From Spirochaetota bacterium (GTDB lineage Bacteria > Spirochaetota > Spirochaetia > CADAEX01), in the NCBI GenBank assembly GCA_009786125.1, contig WQTU01000139.1, forward strand, positions 72,483 through 136,482: DNA of 64,000 nucleotides. Direction: 5' to 3'. Below, one piece after another: positions 42,608 through 51,553 of the stretch. The notes below the pieces were generated by a model, which saw nothing but the letters and a program-made list of their open reading frames with translations, ran no database searches and was not told where the DNA came from. Made by a program: the position numbers and the translations under genes. The first letter of the stretch is position 1, and each line of letters begins with the position of its first letter.

Positions 42608-43436
42608 ATTCTTTAATCTCCGTTATTAGCGCTTCAATTGTGGGAATAGTGTTATAGCCAGCTAATTTCCAAAGCTGTTTGCTCCTAGATACATTAAGCG
42701 TATTTAGAGTCCTGTTAATGCTTTCTTCTGCATTGATTTCTTTTATATTTATATCTTCTCTTGAAAATACTTTAGCAAATATTTTTAGCATATTTGCTTT
42801 ATTCATTTCATTGGCAGGAATTATATGTTGCAAGTCATAAAACCAGGCATCATTTTCAATAATACTTTTACATATTTTTGCAAATGCAAAAGTTGTTACT
42901 CCGTTCCAAAAATGATTTTTTAAGCCATTCACTGTGGCATTTTGTGGCTGGTTCCTAAACCATTCCAACAACGAAAGTTTGTTCTCTTTTTCGATACCGA
43001 TAATAGAACAGCGAAGATTCAAAAAATTTTCAGTAGAAACTTCGCCAAGACTTTTTGTTTTTCCATATACATCAAGGGCATTATGTTTATCTTTTTCACA
43101 GTAATTACCTTCAATTCCGTCATATACACAATCTGTAGCTATTTGTATCACCCTTGCCCCGCATTGTGAAAGTTTGTGCGGAAACAAAGCATTGATCTGG
43201 ATTGCCCGCTCAACTTCAAAAGGATTATCATCACGAATATAGGGCTTTATTATTCCAATGCAATTTATAATATAATCACAATCTCCAACAACACTCTTTA
43301 TCTCATTGACCTGAGCTGTTTGAGCATCCAGCATTTTTCTATTAATACCGATTACATTAAATTTACTCTGGTTGAAAATTTTGAATACTGCACTGCCAAG
43401 CATACCTTCTATGCCAAGAATCGCTATCTTTTTCAT
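42600..43436 (-). CDS. RmlD/WbvR-type nucleotide-sugar reductase
   Basis: This 278-aa SDR has [17 protein letters not shown] (about 4-20), [15 protein letters not shown] (about 55-69), [17 protein letters not shown] (about 96-112) and the catalytic pair in [11 protein letters not shown]. It resembles dTDP-4-dehydrorhamnose reductase, but no RmlABC genes are here. It overlaps the upstream UDP-GlcNAc 4,6-dehydratase-like gene by 4 bases (ATGA), and a UDP-GlcNAc 2-epimerase is two genes away. The set matches the UDP-L-FucNAc (CapE/F/G) or UDP-L-QuiNAc (WbvB/R/D) routes. The protein lacks the C-terminal cupin domain of CapF, so the WbvR-like reductase is the better fit. Confidence 0.78.
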   Translation of the reverse strand: MKKIAILGIEGMLGSAVFKIFNQSKFNVIGINRKMLDAQTAQVNEIKSVVGDCDYIINCIGIIKPYIRDDNPFEVERAIQINALFPHKLSQCGARVIQIATDCVYDGIEGNYCEKDKHNALDVYGKTKSLGEVSTENFLNLRCSIIGIEKENKLSLLEWFRNQPQNATVNGLKNHFWNGVTTFAFAKICKSIIENDAWFYDLQHIIPANEMNKANMLKIFAKVFSREDINIKEINAEESINRTLNTLNVSRSKQLWKLAGYNTIPTIEALITEIKEYE

Positions 43437-44452
43437 TGCTTATCTCCAATATCTCTTTTTATTACATCAAGCTTCAATAACAACTCTTTCATTTCCGATA
43501 CAGTTAAGCGATGTGTATTGTGTGAATGATAATCATTTATTGTCTCAATTATTTCTTTTCCATTAGCAAAATATTTTTCGTAATTTAAATCTCGATCATC
43601 ACAGGGAATGCGGAAATAATTACCCATATCAATGGCTTTTGCCATCTCTTCTCGTGTAACCAAAGATTCATAAAGTTTCTCGCCATGTCGTGTTCCAATA
43701 ATTCGGAATTTCGCTTTTACAGAGTATAATTCCTTTAATGCTTCAAATAGTGTTTCCAAAGTAGCAGCAGGAGCTTTCTGAATGAACAAATCCCCATTTT
43801 GACCATGTTCAAAAGTATATAATACCAAGTCTACTGCATTATCAAGAGTCATCATAAATCGAGTCATATTAGGGTCAGTAATAGTTATTTCTTTGTTTGC
43901 TTTTATCTGCTCTATCCATAAAGAAATTACCGATCCCCTGCTTGCCATAACATTACCATATCGTGTAGCGCAAATTACAGTAGAAGCATCATGCCCCAAT
44001 GCACGTCCTTTTGCAATAGCAATTTTTTCCATCATTGCTTTTGATATTCCCATAGCATTTATAGGGTAACAGGCCTTGTCAGTGCTAAGAACTATTACTT
44101 TTTTCACATTATATTCGACTGCTGATTCTATTACGTTATTGGCTCCGACAATATTAGTCTGAACCGCTTGCATTGGAAAAAATTCGCAAGAAGGAACTTG
44201 TTTCAAAGCAGCGGCATGGAAAACATAATCAACACCTATCATTGCGTTATCAACAGACTGCCTGTCCCTGACATCGCCAATATAAAATTTTACCTTATCA
44301 GAATTCAATTCATGCCGCATATCATCTTGTTTTTTCTCATCCCGGCTGAAAATTCTGATTTCTTTTATATCTGAATTCAAAAACCGATCAAGAACAGCAT
44401 GACCAAAAGAACCTGTTCCGCCGGTTATTAAAAGAGTTTTATTTTTGAACAT
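43433..44452 (-). CDS. UDP-GlcNAc 4,6-dehydratase (5-epimerising), CapE/WbvB type
   Basis: This 339-aa extended SDR of the FlaA1/CapE group has LLITGGTGSFGHAVLDRFLN (about 6-25), IFSRDEKKQDDMRHEL (about 34-49), YVFHAAALKQVPSCEFFPMQ (about 75-94), VLSTDKACYPINAMGISKAM (catalytic region, about 121-140) and RYGNVMASRGSV. These enzymes convert UDP-GlcNAc to a 4-keto-6-deoxy sugar, with C5 epimerisation in CapE and WbvB. It overlaps the reductase gene downstream (ATGA), and its start lies within the end of the GT4 gene upstream (25 bp overlap). Confidence 0.88.
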   Translation of the reverse strand: MFKNKTLLITGGTGSFGHAVLDRFLNSDIKEIRIFSRDEKKQDDMRHELNSDKVKFYIGDVRDRQSVDNAMIGVDYVFHAAALKQVPSCEFFPMQAVQTNIVGANNVIESAVEYNVKKVIVLSTDKACYPINAMGISKAMMEKIAIAKGRALGHDASTVICATRYGNVMASRGSVISLWIEQIKANKEITITDPNMTRFMMTLDNAVDLVLYTFEHGQNGDLFIQKAPAATLETLFEALKELYSVKAKFRIIGTRHGEKLYESLVTREEMAKAIDMGNYFRIPCDDRDLNYEKYFANGKEIIETINDYHSHNTHRLTVSEMKELLLKLDVIKRDIGDKQ

Positions 44453-45756
44453 AATTTCCTTTTGATAAGTCTAAAAATTTGCTTTATAGGATTTGTCATT
44501 GTTTTTTTTGATACAATTGATATATTTTGGTAATCATTATTGTACTTGCATAATTGAGAAACAACTAAATTCATATTTTCTTTTTCGTTAACAGCAAGAG
44601 ATAAATGATGTTTTTCTATAGTTTCTTTATAAATACACAGAAGATTTGTAAAGAAAACTTCTTGCCGGTAAGTATTTTGAACAAATTCATGGCTTTTTTT
44701 TCCTCGCTTTTTTACCTCATCCATATTATTCAATAAACGCTGTAATTCCTGTGTGAAAATTGTGGCATTGTGCTCTACTGCAAAACCACAGTCAGGGTGG
44801 TTGGTTGTATATTCTAATGCTGTATTTTTCGTAGTCAACACCATTTTTCCACAAGACATCGCTTCAATAGCCATTAATCCAAATGCTTCCTGTTTTGATG
44901 GCATAAGAAAAATATCAGATGCTTGATATAACTGTGAAAGAAAATTATCATCAGTAGTCCATTCATATTCTTTAATTATAAATTTATTTTTCAGTTCATT
45001 TAAAAGCCCTGTCTCTCCAACGGTTATCAAAGTAATTTTTTTTTCTGTTTGAATATTATCAAGAGCATATTTTATAATATCCATACCTTTAAAAATATTA
45101 TTTTGGCTTCTGAACATTAATGTAATTGTGTCATCTTTTATACCAAGTTTTTTTTTTGCAATTTTAATATCTGCTGGTTTAAAAACATTTTGGTCAACCC
45201 CAAAAGGCAGTTTATAGATATTTTTTTCCTTCCATATTGGTGATTGCTTAATCAAATTAAATAACCAGCCAGAAGCCACAATAGCAGATATGAATGCATT
45301 TTTTATTGCAAATTCTTTTATAAAAAACTTCAAAGCTGTATCATCATATTTTACTGCTAAAGGAATATCAAGGTATTCACAATCCACACAATGTATTTTC
45401 CACTTTTTGCAACTAAAGTGATGAATACAGTGTCCGCTTAAAAAAAAAGGATCGTGCAAAGTAATTACTGTTGGTTTTAATCTGGTTATTACTGGGAGAT
45501 AGTTTATATCAAATGGGGTATTGTGTATTAAATGTAAATGAATAATGTCTGCCTCAAGAAACAACTTGTTTTTTATTATAGCAATTGTAAAATTATCTAT
45601 TTTTGAGTCAACACGTTGTACAAAATCAGCATTGGACAATTTATGCTCTACTAACATAGAAGACTCAATATTATAGTTCTTTAACATATCATGGTAATCA
45701 TAACCATTGAATCTTTTTGAAATTAGATCATTATCACCAATGAATAATACCTTCAC
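44428..45756 (-). CDS. Glycosyltransferase family 4 (GT-B fold)
   Basis: This roughly 440-aa GT4 begins KVLFIGDNDLISKRFNG, has VITLHDPFFLSGHCIHHFSC with a Cys-rich acceptor loop (CKKWKIHCVDCE, about 117-128), KLPFGVDQNVFKPADIKIAK, TLMFRSQNNIFKGMDIIKYA and ADIFLMPSKQEAFGLMAIEA with the E(x7)E pair. I chose the GTG at 45756, with GGAGAA 7 nt upstream and one base after the epimerase stop. An ATG eight codons earlier lies within the epimerase gene. It is placed in the middle of the UDP-L-sugar genes and may use their product, which is inference. Confidence 0.85.
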   Translation of the reverse strand: MKVLFIGDNDLISKRFNGYDYHDMLKNYNIESSMLVEHKLSNADFVQRVDSKIDNFTIAIIKNKLFLEADIIHLHLIHNTPFDINYLPVITRLKPTVITLHDPFFLSGHCIHHFSCKKWKIHCVDCEYLDIPLAVKYDDTALKFFIKEFAIKNAFISAIVASGWLFNLIKQSPIWKEKNIYKLPFGVDQNVFKPADIKIAKKKLGIKDDTITLMFRSQNNIFKGMDIIKYALDNIQTEKKITLITVGETGLLNELKNKFIIKEYEWTTDDNFLSQLYQASDIFLMPSKQEAFGLMAIEAMSCGKMVLTTKNTALEYTTNHPDCGFAVEHNATIFTQELQRLLNNMDEVKKRGKKSHEFVQNTYRQEVFFTNLLCIYKETIEKHHLSLAVNEKENMNLVVSQLCKYNNDYQNISIVSKKTMTNPIKQIFRLIKRKLCSKIKLF

Positions 45757-45757
45757 C

Positions 45758-46882
45758 TTATTTTCTCCATACAAATTCATTTATATAATCAATGTAACTT
45801 AAAACTAGGCGAACAATTTTTTTCGATACGTTATCGACTTCATAGTCAGCTATTATGTTAAACAATTCTTTATTTTTAAACTGTGAAGTAACAACCTCAA
45901 CGGCTTTTAAAACTCTATCTTTTTGATAACCCGCCATAATCAGTGTTGCTTCATCGTTTCCTTCCGGTCTTTCATGTACATTTCTGGTGGTTATTGCAGG
46001 GAAGCCCAAAAGAGAGCTTTCTTCTGTAATAGTTCCACTGTCTGACAATACGCAGAAAGCATTTTTTTGCAAACAAATATAATCAATAAAGCCAAATGGT
46101 TTTGAAAAGATAATTTTGTCGCTTACTGTAATATCATTATTGTTTTCAAGGCGGTTTTTGGTCCGTGGATGCAGAGAAAATATTATTGGATAATTGTATT
46201 TTTCTGCAAGCGCATTAAGAGATTCTATAAGGTTTTTCAGGTTTTCTGGTTTATCAACAACTTCCTCGCGGTGCGAACTTACAACAAAATAATTTTTCTT
46301 TGATAATTTTAAATTATCTAATATTTTAGAATTATCAATACGGGGCATATATTTATTTAATAGCTCCTTCATGGAAGACCCGGTTTTTATTATTGTCTCC
46401 GGTCTTATCCCTTCGCGCTCCAAATATCTTCTTGAATGTTCGGTTAAAACCAAATTAATATCCGCTAAGTGATCTACGATTTTGCGATTAATCTCTTCGG
46501 GAACACGTTGATCGAAACAACGATTACCTGCCTCCATATGAAATATGGGAATTTTTCGCCGTTTTGCGGAAATTATTGACAAGCAAGAATTAGTATCGCC
46601 GTATAATAAAACAGCATTTGGTTTTTCTTTTTCCATGATTTCATCGGATTTAGCAATAACATTTGCTATTGTTTTTGCAGCATTTTCCGCACCCGCAGCC
46701 AGAAAATAGTCTGGCTTGCGAAGTTCAAGGTCATTAAAAAAAACTTCATTCAGCTCGTAATCATAATTCTGTCCTGTATGAACAATAATATGGTTTGTAT
46801 ATTTGTCCAGTTCTTTTATAGTTAATGCTAACTTAATTATTTCTGGTCGTGTGCCAACAATTGTCATTACTTTCATATTCAC
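45758..46882 (-). CDS. UDP-N-acetylglucosamine 2-epimerase family (non-hydrolysing)
   Basis: This 374-aa GT-B-fold epimerase has MTIVGTRPEIIKLAL (about 6-20), VHTGQNYDYELNEVFF, AVLLYGDTNSCLSI (about 90-103), IPIFHMEAGNRCFDQRVPEE (about 109-128) and SSHREEVVDKP. Members invert C2 of UDP-GlcNAc or of UDP-6-deoxy-L-HexNAc. With the dehydratase and reductase two genes downstream, the last step of UDP-L-FucNAc or UDP-L-QuiNAc synthesis is likely. It starts at GTG 46882, overlapping the upstream stop by 4 bases; ATG 46876 two codons later is an equally good start. Confidence 0.88.
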   Translation of the reverse strand: MNMKVMTIVGTRPEIIKLALTIKELDKYTNHIIVHTGQNYDYELNEVFFNDLELRKPDYFLAAGAENAAKTIANVIAKSDEIMEKEKPNAVLLYGDTNSCLSIISAKRRKIPIFHMEAGNRCFDQRVPEEINRKIVDHLADINLVLTEHSRRYLEREGIRPETIIKTGSSMKELLNKYMPRIDNSKILDNLKLSKKNYFVVSSHREEVVDKPENLKNLIESLNALAEKYNYPIIFSLHPRTKNRLENNNDITVSDKIIFSKPFGFIDYICLQKNAFCVLSDSGTITEESSLLGFPAITTRNVHERPEGNDEATLIMAGYQKDRVLKAVEVVTSQFKNKELFNIIADYEVDNVSKKIVRLVLSYIDYINEFVWRK

Positions 46883-48882
46883 ACAAGCCTTTTTAATAAT
46901 TCTTCTGGGGCTATCTTTCCAACATCTGTTTTTAAATAGTTTTCATAAATTATATCGTTTGCGCTTTTATTAATATTTACTCTGTTAAAATTGTCAATAA
47001 TTGCAGGTATACGTTCTTCATAAAATTCTTTTGTACATTTTTTTACAATATCTTTAATATCATCCTTAGCGGAAAATTGTATAATTCCGTCTATATTAAA
47101 TAACTTGTCTATTTTAGAAGCACCCAAATATACAGGAATTGTCATTGCAGCAAAACAGTTAGTAATTTTTTCAGTAAACCCATATGATGTTATTTCATTT
47201 TCTACTACAATCGAAAATCTGTAATCCTTGAAAGGCTCTGAAATATCACAATATTTTCCGCCGTCAAAAGTTCCATAAGTATCAGCTATTTTTTGTGTTT
47301 TACATTGCATTGCTATAGCATTTCTAAAACGATGTAATGGGACAAAATTTTTCCCAGAAGCAATCATAGAAATATTTTTTGTTTTGTTTTTGCAGTTTTC
47401 AATAGATAGACTGGTTTTTGATATTTTAGCCCCGCTTGAATCTTCCATCATATAAGAAAAACCATACCAGGGTCTAATATAATATGGAACATAGCGTGAA
47501 TTTGGAATGCTCTCCAATATTTTATCAGAATATGTGAAAATTAGATTAAAGTCATTCTCTAATCCTTTGTTTTTAGAAAATATTTTATAGTCATCTGGAA
47601 CAATTACTTCTGCCTCAACAAGCATTCCAAATTTTTTGACAGGAGCCCCCATAGTTTCAAGCATAGAATTGTGTGTATAAAAGTGAGTATCTAAACCAAA
47701 ATTATATCTATCCCAGTTAAAATATCTTGAATCAGAATATACAAGGTGAGATCCATGAGAATCACGGATAAAATATAATTCTATTTTTTCTCCTTCTTTA
47801 TTAAACATTTCTGGGTAAATATTACTCAGCATTATATGCTTATTATAATGGGGATAATAGTATTTACCATAAATTTTATGTCTGTCAAAATATGCTGGAG
47901 TAGGAATCAGTATTCTTTTCAAAGTATTTTTAATTTTTCTAAATATTTTATTTTTTCCATCTTTTATTTTCCTATGTAAGCTATAAAAATATACTAAACA
48001 AAATATCTTAATTTTAAAGATAAATTCTAATTTTCTTTTTATAAAAATTTTATTTCGTATTTGATTATATGCATATTTTATATTTGGTTGTTTTTGTAAA
48101 ACATCTATAGTGAAATTATTTACATATCTTATCCATGCAAAAATAGTTTGTTTTGGATAATTGTTTTTAATTAATAAATCATAAACTGGTATTTTTAAAA
48201 GCGGGACCATGGATAAATTGTTTTTACTATCTTGTGTATCATGGTAGCGATAATTATAAAGAGCCTCGTTTATGTAGTAAAACTCATATGGCAATTGGTT
48301 AAGCTCAAGCCATAAAAAAGTATCGCAAGATTTTCCAACTTCGGGCTTAAAGCAAATGTTATAGGTCCTAATCACTGACATACGAAACATAACCGTAGGA
48401 CATACAATGTAATTAATTTCATTAATATAAAAATTTATATATTCATTTTTTCGTGTTATAAAATCCATTTCATTTACAGGAGTTTTTAATGCTTTAAAAC
48501 ATGATATAGTATCATTCCCATCAATAATGTTTATATTTGTTGATACAATAGAAATATTTTTATTTGCTTCAAGTATCGCTATTTCTTTTTCAGCCATTGT
48601 CGGAAGCATAATATCATCGTCGTGAACAATTAATAAATATTCTGTTTGACACTGTTCAAATATTAAATTAAACATATTTGGTGAATTTGTTTCTTCTCTG
48701 TGATAAGAAAAGCGTTTGTCTTCGAGATATGGTTTAATAATTTCAGATGTGTTATCTGTTGAACCATTATCGTAAATAATCGCAAAAAATTTATTATATG
48801 TTTGATACTGAACAGAATCTAACATTTTTTTTAAATAGTGCGATCGATTGTATGTTAAAATAGCGATTGTTAGAAGATTCAT
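46879..48882 (-). CDS. Two-domain glycosyltransferase: GT2 fused to GT10-like domain
   Basis: This 667-aa protein has an N-terminal GT2 domain: LLTIAILTYNRSHYLKKM (about 3-20), IIYDNGSTDNTSEIIKPYLE, and LIVHDDDIMLPTMAE with the DDD metal site. The basic stretch near 300-320 links it to a GT10-type domain with YRFSIVVENEITSYGFTEKI (about 553-572), followed by IPVYLGASK. The motif matches the GT10 nucleotide-binding segment and so points to GDP-fucose or a similar donor. It is the second GT2-GT10 fusion in the locus (see 28353), but the two are not close in sequence. It overlaps the epimerase gene by 4 bases. Confidence 0.8.
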   Translation of the reverse strand: MNLLTIAILTYNRSHYLKKMLDSVQYQTYNKFFAIIYDNGSTDNTSEIIKPYLEDKRFSYHREETNSPNMFNLIFEQCQTEYLLIVHDDDIMLPTMAEKEIAILEANKNISIVSTNINIIDGNDTISCFKALKTPVNEMDFITRKNEYINFYINEINYIVCPTVMFRMSVIRTYNICFKPEVGKSCDTFLWLELNQLPYEFYYINEALYNYRYHDTQDSKNNLSMVPLLKIPVYDLLIKNNYPKQTIFAWIRYVNNFTIDVLQKQPNIKYAYNQIRNKIFIKRKLEFIFKIKIFCLVYFYSLHRKIKDGKNKIFRKIKNTLKRILIPTPAYFDRHKIYGKYYYPHYNKHIMLSNIYPEMFNKEGEKIELYFIRDSHGSHLVYSDSRYFNWDRYNFGLDTHFYTHNSMLETMGAPVKKFGMLVEAEVIVPDDYKIFSKNKGLENDFNLIFTYSDKILESIPNSRYVPYYIRPWYGFSYMMEDSSGAKISKTSLSIENCKNKTKNISMIASGKNFVPLHRFRNAIAMQCKTQKIADTYGTFDGGKYCDISEPFKDYRFSIVVENEITSYGFTEKITNCFAAMTIPVYLGASKIDKLFNIDGIIQFSAKDDIKDIVKKCTKEFYEERIPAIIDNFNRVNINKSANDIIYENYLKTDVGKIAPEELLKRLV

Positions 48883-48914
48883 ATATTCATTGTCTTTTTA
48901 CAATTGTTAATAAT

Positions 48915-49811
48915 TTATTTTTCAATTATTTTTCTTATCCCTTCTTCAAATGAAATCTCAGGTTTCCAGCCGGTATCAGCAGTCAATTCAGAAATATCAG
49001 CACAAAGATACATGGGCTGATGCGGATAATACTCTTTCTTGCCAAACTGCAGTGAGATATCCGGCGCAACAATATCCCTAATCAATTCCAGATATTCCGA
49101 CAATTTTTTTTCTTTTCCTGATCCTAATGGATATGTTTTTCCGCTAAAACCTTTTTCTCCAACAGCAAGTAACGCACGGGCAGCGTCATCACAGTACAAG
49201 TAATCCCAAATTTGCTCGCATTTAGTAAATTCAGGCGAACGCCCTGCTTGTAATTCGTTAATCGTATACATTATTAATGTATGATTGCCATCCTTTGGAC
49301 CAAATATGCTTAAAATCCTTACCCAATTAAACTGCATACCAAGTTGCGCACAAAGCAGGCGGCTTAATTTACCAGCCGCATATTTTGTTATACCGTATGC
49401 ACTTTCTGGATTCACCGGCATTTCTGCTTTAAGTGGCTCTGAAATAATACCGCATTCAGCTTGTGATCCTATGCCTATAAATTTTTTACATCCAAGACGC
49501 TTGGCAAGCCGGACAGCATCCAAAGTATATTGTATGTTAATTACCTGTGCACTTGCACAATTCCGAGAAACGCCGAAAGTTTCTCCCCATGCGAAATGAT
49601 AAAAAACATCATAAGTGCCTGAAATTTCAAGATGATTATATTCTGATAAATCCGCATAAATGATTTTTAATCGTTTCGATTGAGGAAGATTACCCAGCCG
49701 AGCTGTCTTTTTTCTTACTACACAGAGGACTTCCATCTCCTGCTCTAACACATATCTTGCCAGGGTAGAGCCTATCATACCCGTTGCACCTGTAATAACA
49801 ATCGTTTTCAT
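48915..49811 (-). CDS. YerF-like NAD-dependent reductase of CDP-branched-sugar synthesis
   Basis: This 298-aa extended SDR has IVITGATGMIGSTLARYVLE (about 4-23), YDVFYHFAWGETFGVSRNCA (about 67-86), IGIGSQAECG and the catalytic SAYGITKYAAGK. It overlaps by 4 bases the gene of a YerE-like ThDP enzyme that is part of a CDP-sugar block. In Yersinia, YerF reduces the ketone of the two-carbon branch that YerE adds, to give CDP-yersiniose. The assignment is by position together with family; alone it could be an epimerase of another nucleotide sugar. Confidence 0.7.
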   Translation of the reverse strand: MKTIVITGATGMIGSTLARYVLEQEMEVLCVVRKKTARLGNLPQSKRLKIIYADLSEYNHLEISGTYDVFYHFAWGETFGVSRNCASAQVINIQYTLDAVRLAKRLGCKKFIGIGSQAECGIISEPLKAEMPVNPESAYGITKYAAGKLSRLLCAQLGMQFNWVRILSIFGPKDGNHTLIMYTINELQAGRSPEFTKCEQIWDYLYCDDAARALLAVGEKGFSGKTYPLGSGKEKKLSEYLELIRDIVAPDISLQFGKKEYYPHQPMYLCADISELTADTGWKPEISFEEGIRKIIEK

Positions 49812-51553
49812 TTATTATACTTACTTAATTCTGTTATTTTTTTTATTTCATCATCATTCAAGTATGGCAGCATATTATATAAAGGCTGATCAAATTCTAA
49901 TTTTGGTACAACGGTTGTCAGCTTCTTTAGCGATATCTCAACAATCTTACCAACAGAATTATCGGGCAGTTTTTGACTAACAACGTCATCAATACGCACA
50001 TAGTCCAGGCGGCACGCTTTGGCTATGTATTCTATATCAGGAACCTCATACCCGCCTTCTTTAACCGTACCTGCCATGTTTGAATCAAAATACAAAGTTT
50101 GAAATTGCGTAATCATTCCAAGAGAATAATTATTCAACACAAAAATGCTTATCCTTAATTTGTATTGAGAGATGAGCAAAAGAGCCTGCAATGCCATATG
50201 AAAACCACCATCGCCCATAATACATACAATTTGTTTTTCCGGCGAAGCAAATGAAGCGCCTATCGCTGCATGTAACGCATACCCCATTGGGGCTAATCCA
50301 CCGCCTGTAAAGAAAAGCTGCTCTGATTTCAGTTGTAAAACTTGTGCAGACCACATTTGGTTTTGACCTATATCAACAGTAAATATTGTATTGTCATCAG
50401 CAGTTGACATTATTTTTTCAAGAGCAAGATATGGTTCATTCTCGTTAAGAAAACGTTCAATATCTTTTTTTTGAGAATACTTTTTTTTAATAGCCGAAGA
50501 AAAAGACAGCCAATCATTATCACCAAATAAAAATGTTGTTTTATTTGATTCCCATACTTCAATAAAGTCTCCGATGTCGGCATTCAAAGCAAGTTTGTTT
50601 TTAATTGAGTCTTCTTGTAATTCCTCAGTATCGATATCAACATGTATAAAAAACATTCGTCTAAAAGCGTCAATATTTCTATTTCCTGTTTGTCTCAGAT
50701 CAAGTCTTGAACCCAAAACAAGAATGACATCTGCATTGGAAAATATAATATTTGCACATCGATTACCATAACTTCCTATCATGCCGACAAAATTATTTTT
50801 TGTTTCATCAACACTGCCTTTTCCCATGAGAGAAACGACGTAGGGCAAATTTGTAGTAACTAGAAAATCATTAACTTTATCAGTGGTTTTGCTTGCTAAT
50901 ATACCGCCACCACATAAAACAAGCGGTCGCTTTGCATTTTGCAGCAATGTAAAAGCCTGTTTTGCTGCAGAGATATCCAAGTTAGGTTTAACGCATGAAC
51001 AATCATATGAAGGGATATTGGAAATTTGTATCTCACTGCGTTGAATATTCATGGGAATATCCAGTAATACAGGACCTTTTCGACCTGTCGTTGCTATATG
51101 TACAGCTTTCGCAAGCTCATATTTTATATTGTTTGGATCATCTATCATTACTGCATATTTTGTAACTGGCTTAACTATGGAAACAATATTTGTTTCCTGA
51201 AATCCTAATTGCCTGATTTTTTTATTGTATTTATATTCATTGGTATTGACCTGGCCAGTAATATAGATTACAGGGACAGAATCAAAATAAGCATTTGCGA
51301 TTCCAGTTACCATATTGGTAGCGCCAGGACCGCTTGTAGAAATAGCTACTCCAAATTTTCCTGATGCTCTAGCGTAACCTTCAGCTGCAATAGCAGAGGT
51401 TTGCTCATGATAACATTGAATAAATTGTACATTCTTGTTCTTACTTATTGAATCTACAAGATGAGTTATCATTCCACCCTGATAACCAAATATATATTCG
51501 ATATGATGCGATGCAAAAAAAGATACTATATAGTCACTTACCTTCATATTCAT
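49808..51553 (-). CDS. YerE-like ThDP-dependent enzyme (acetolactate-synthase fold)
   Basis: This 581-aa protein is of the acetohydroxyacid-synthase family. The ThDP activating Glu lies in QCYHEQTSAIAAEGYARASG (about 41-60), the FAD-type central domain is near 190-330, and the ThDP-Mg motif is IMGDGGFHMALQALLLISQY with the closing NNYSLGMITQF. It lies between RfbH and the YerF-like gene, without a gap or with overlaps. YerE in yersiniose synthesis uses pyruvate to add a two-carbon unit to C4 of CDP-3,6-dideoxy-4-keto-D-glucose. No ilv genes or small regulatory subunit are near, which argues against branched-chain amino-acid synthesis. Confidence 0.8.
   Translation of the reverse strand: MNMKVSDYIVSFFASHHIEYIFGYQGGMITHLVDSISKNKNVQFIQCYHEQTSAIAAEGYARASGKFGVAISTSGPGATNMVTGIANAYFDSVPVIYITGQVNTNEYKYNKKIRQLGFQETNIVSIVKPVTKYAVMIDDPNNIKYELAKAVHIATTGRKGPVLLDIPMNIQRSEIQISNIPSYDCSCVKPNLDISAAKQAFTLLQNAKRPLVLCGGGILASKTTDKVNDFLVTTNLPYVVSLMGKGSVDETKNNFVGMIGSYGNRCANIIFSNADVILVLGSRLDLRQTGNRNIDAFRRMFFIHVDIDTEELQEDSIKNKLALNADIGDFIEVWESNKTTFLFGDNDWLSFSSAIKKKYSQKKDIERFLNENEPYLALEKIMSTADDNTIFTVDIGQNQMWSAQVLQLKSEQLFFTGGGLAPMGYALHAAIGASFASPEKQIVCIMGDGGFHMALQALLLISQYKLRISIFVLNNYSLGMITQFQTLYFDSNMAGTVKEGGYEVPDIEYIAKACRLDYVRIDDVVSQKLPDNSVGKIVEISLKKLTTVVPKLEFDQPLYNMLPYLNDDEIKKITELSKYNK

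Noticed and set aside
49808-51553. Acetolactate synthase for branched-chain amino acids
   Set aside because: There is no regulatory subunit or ilv gene nearby, and it lies inside a CDP-dideoxysugar block.
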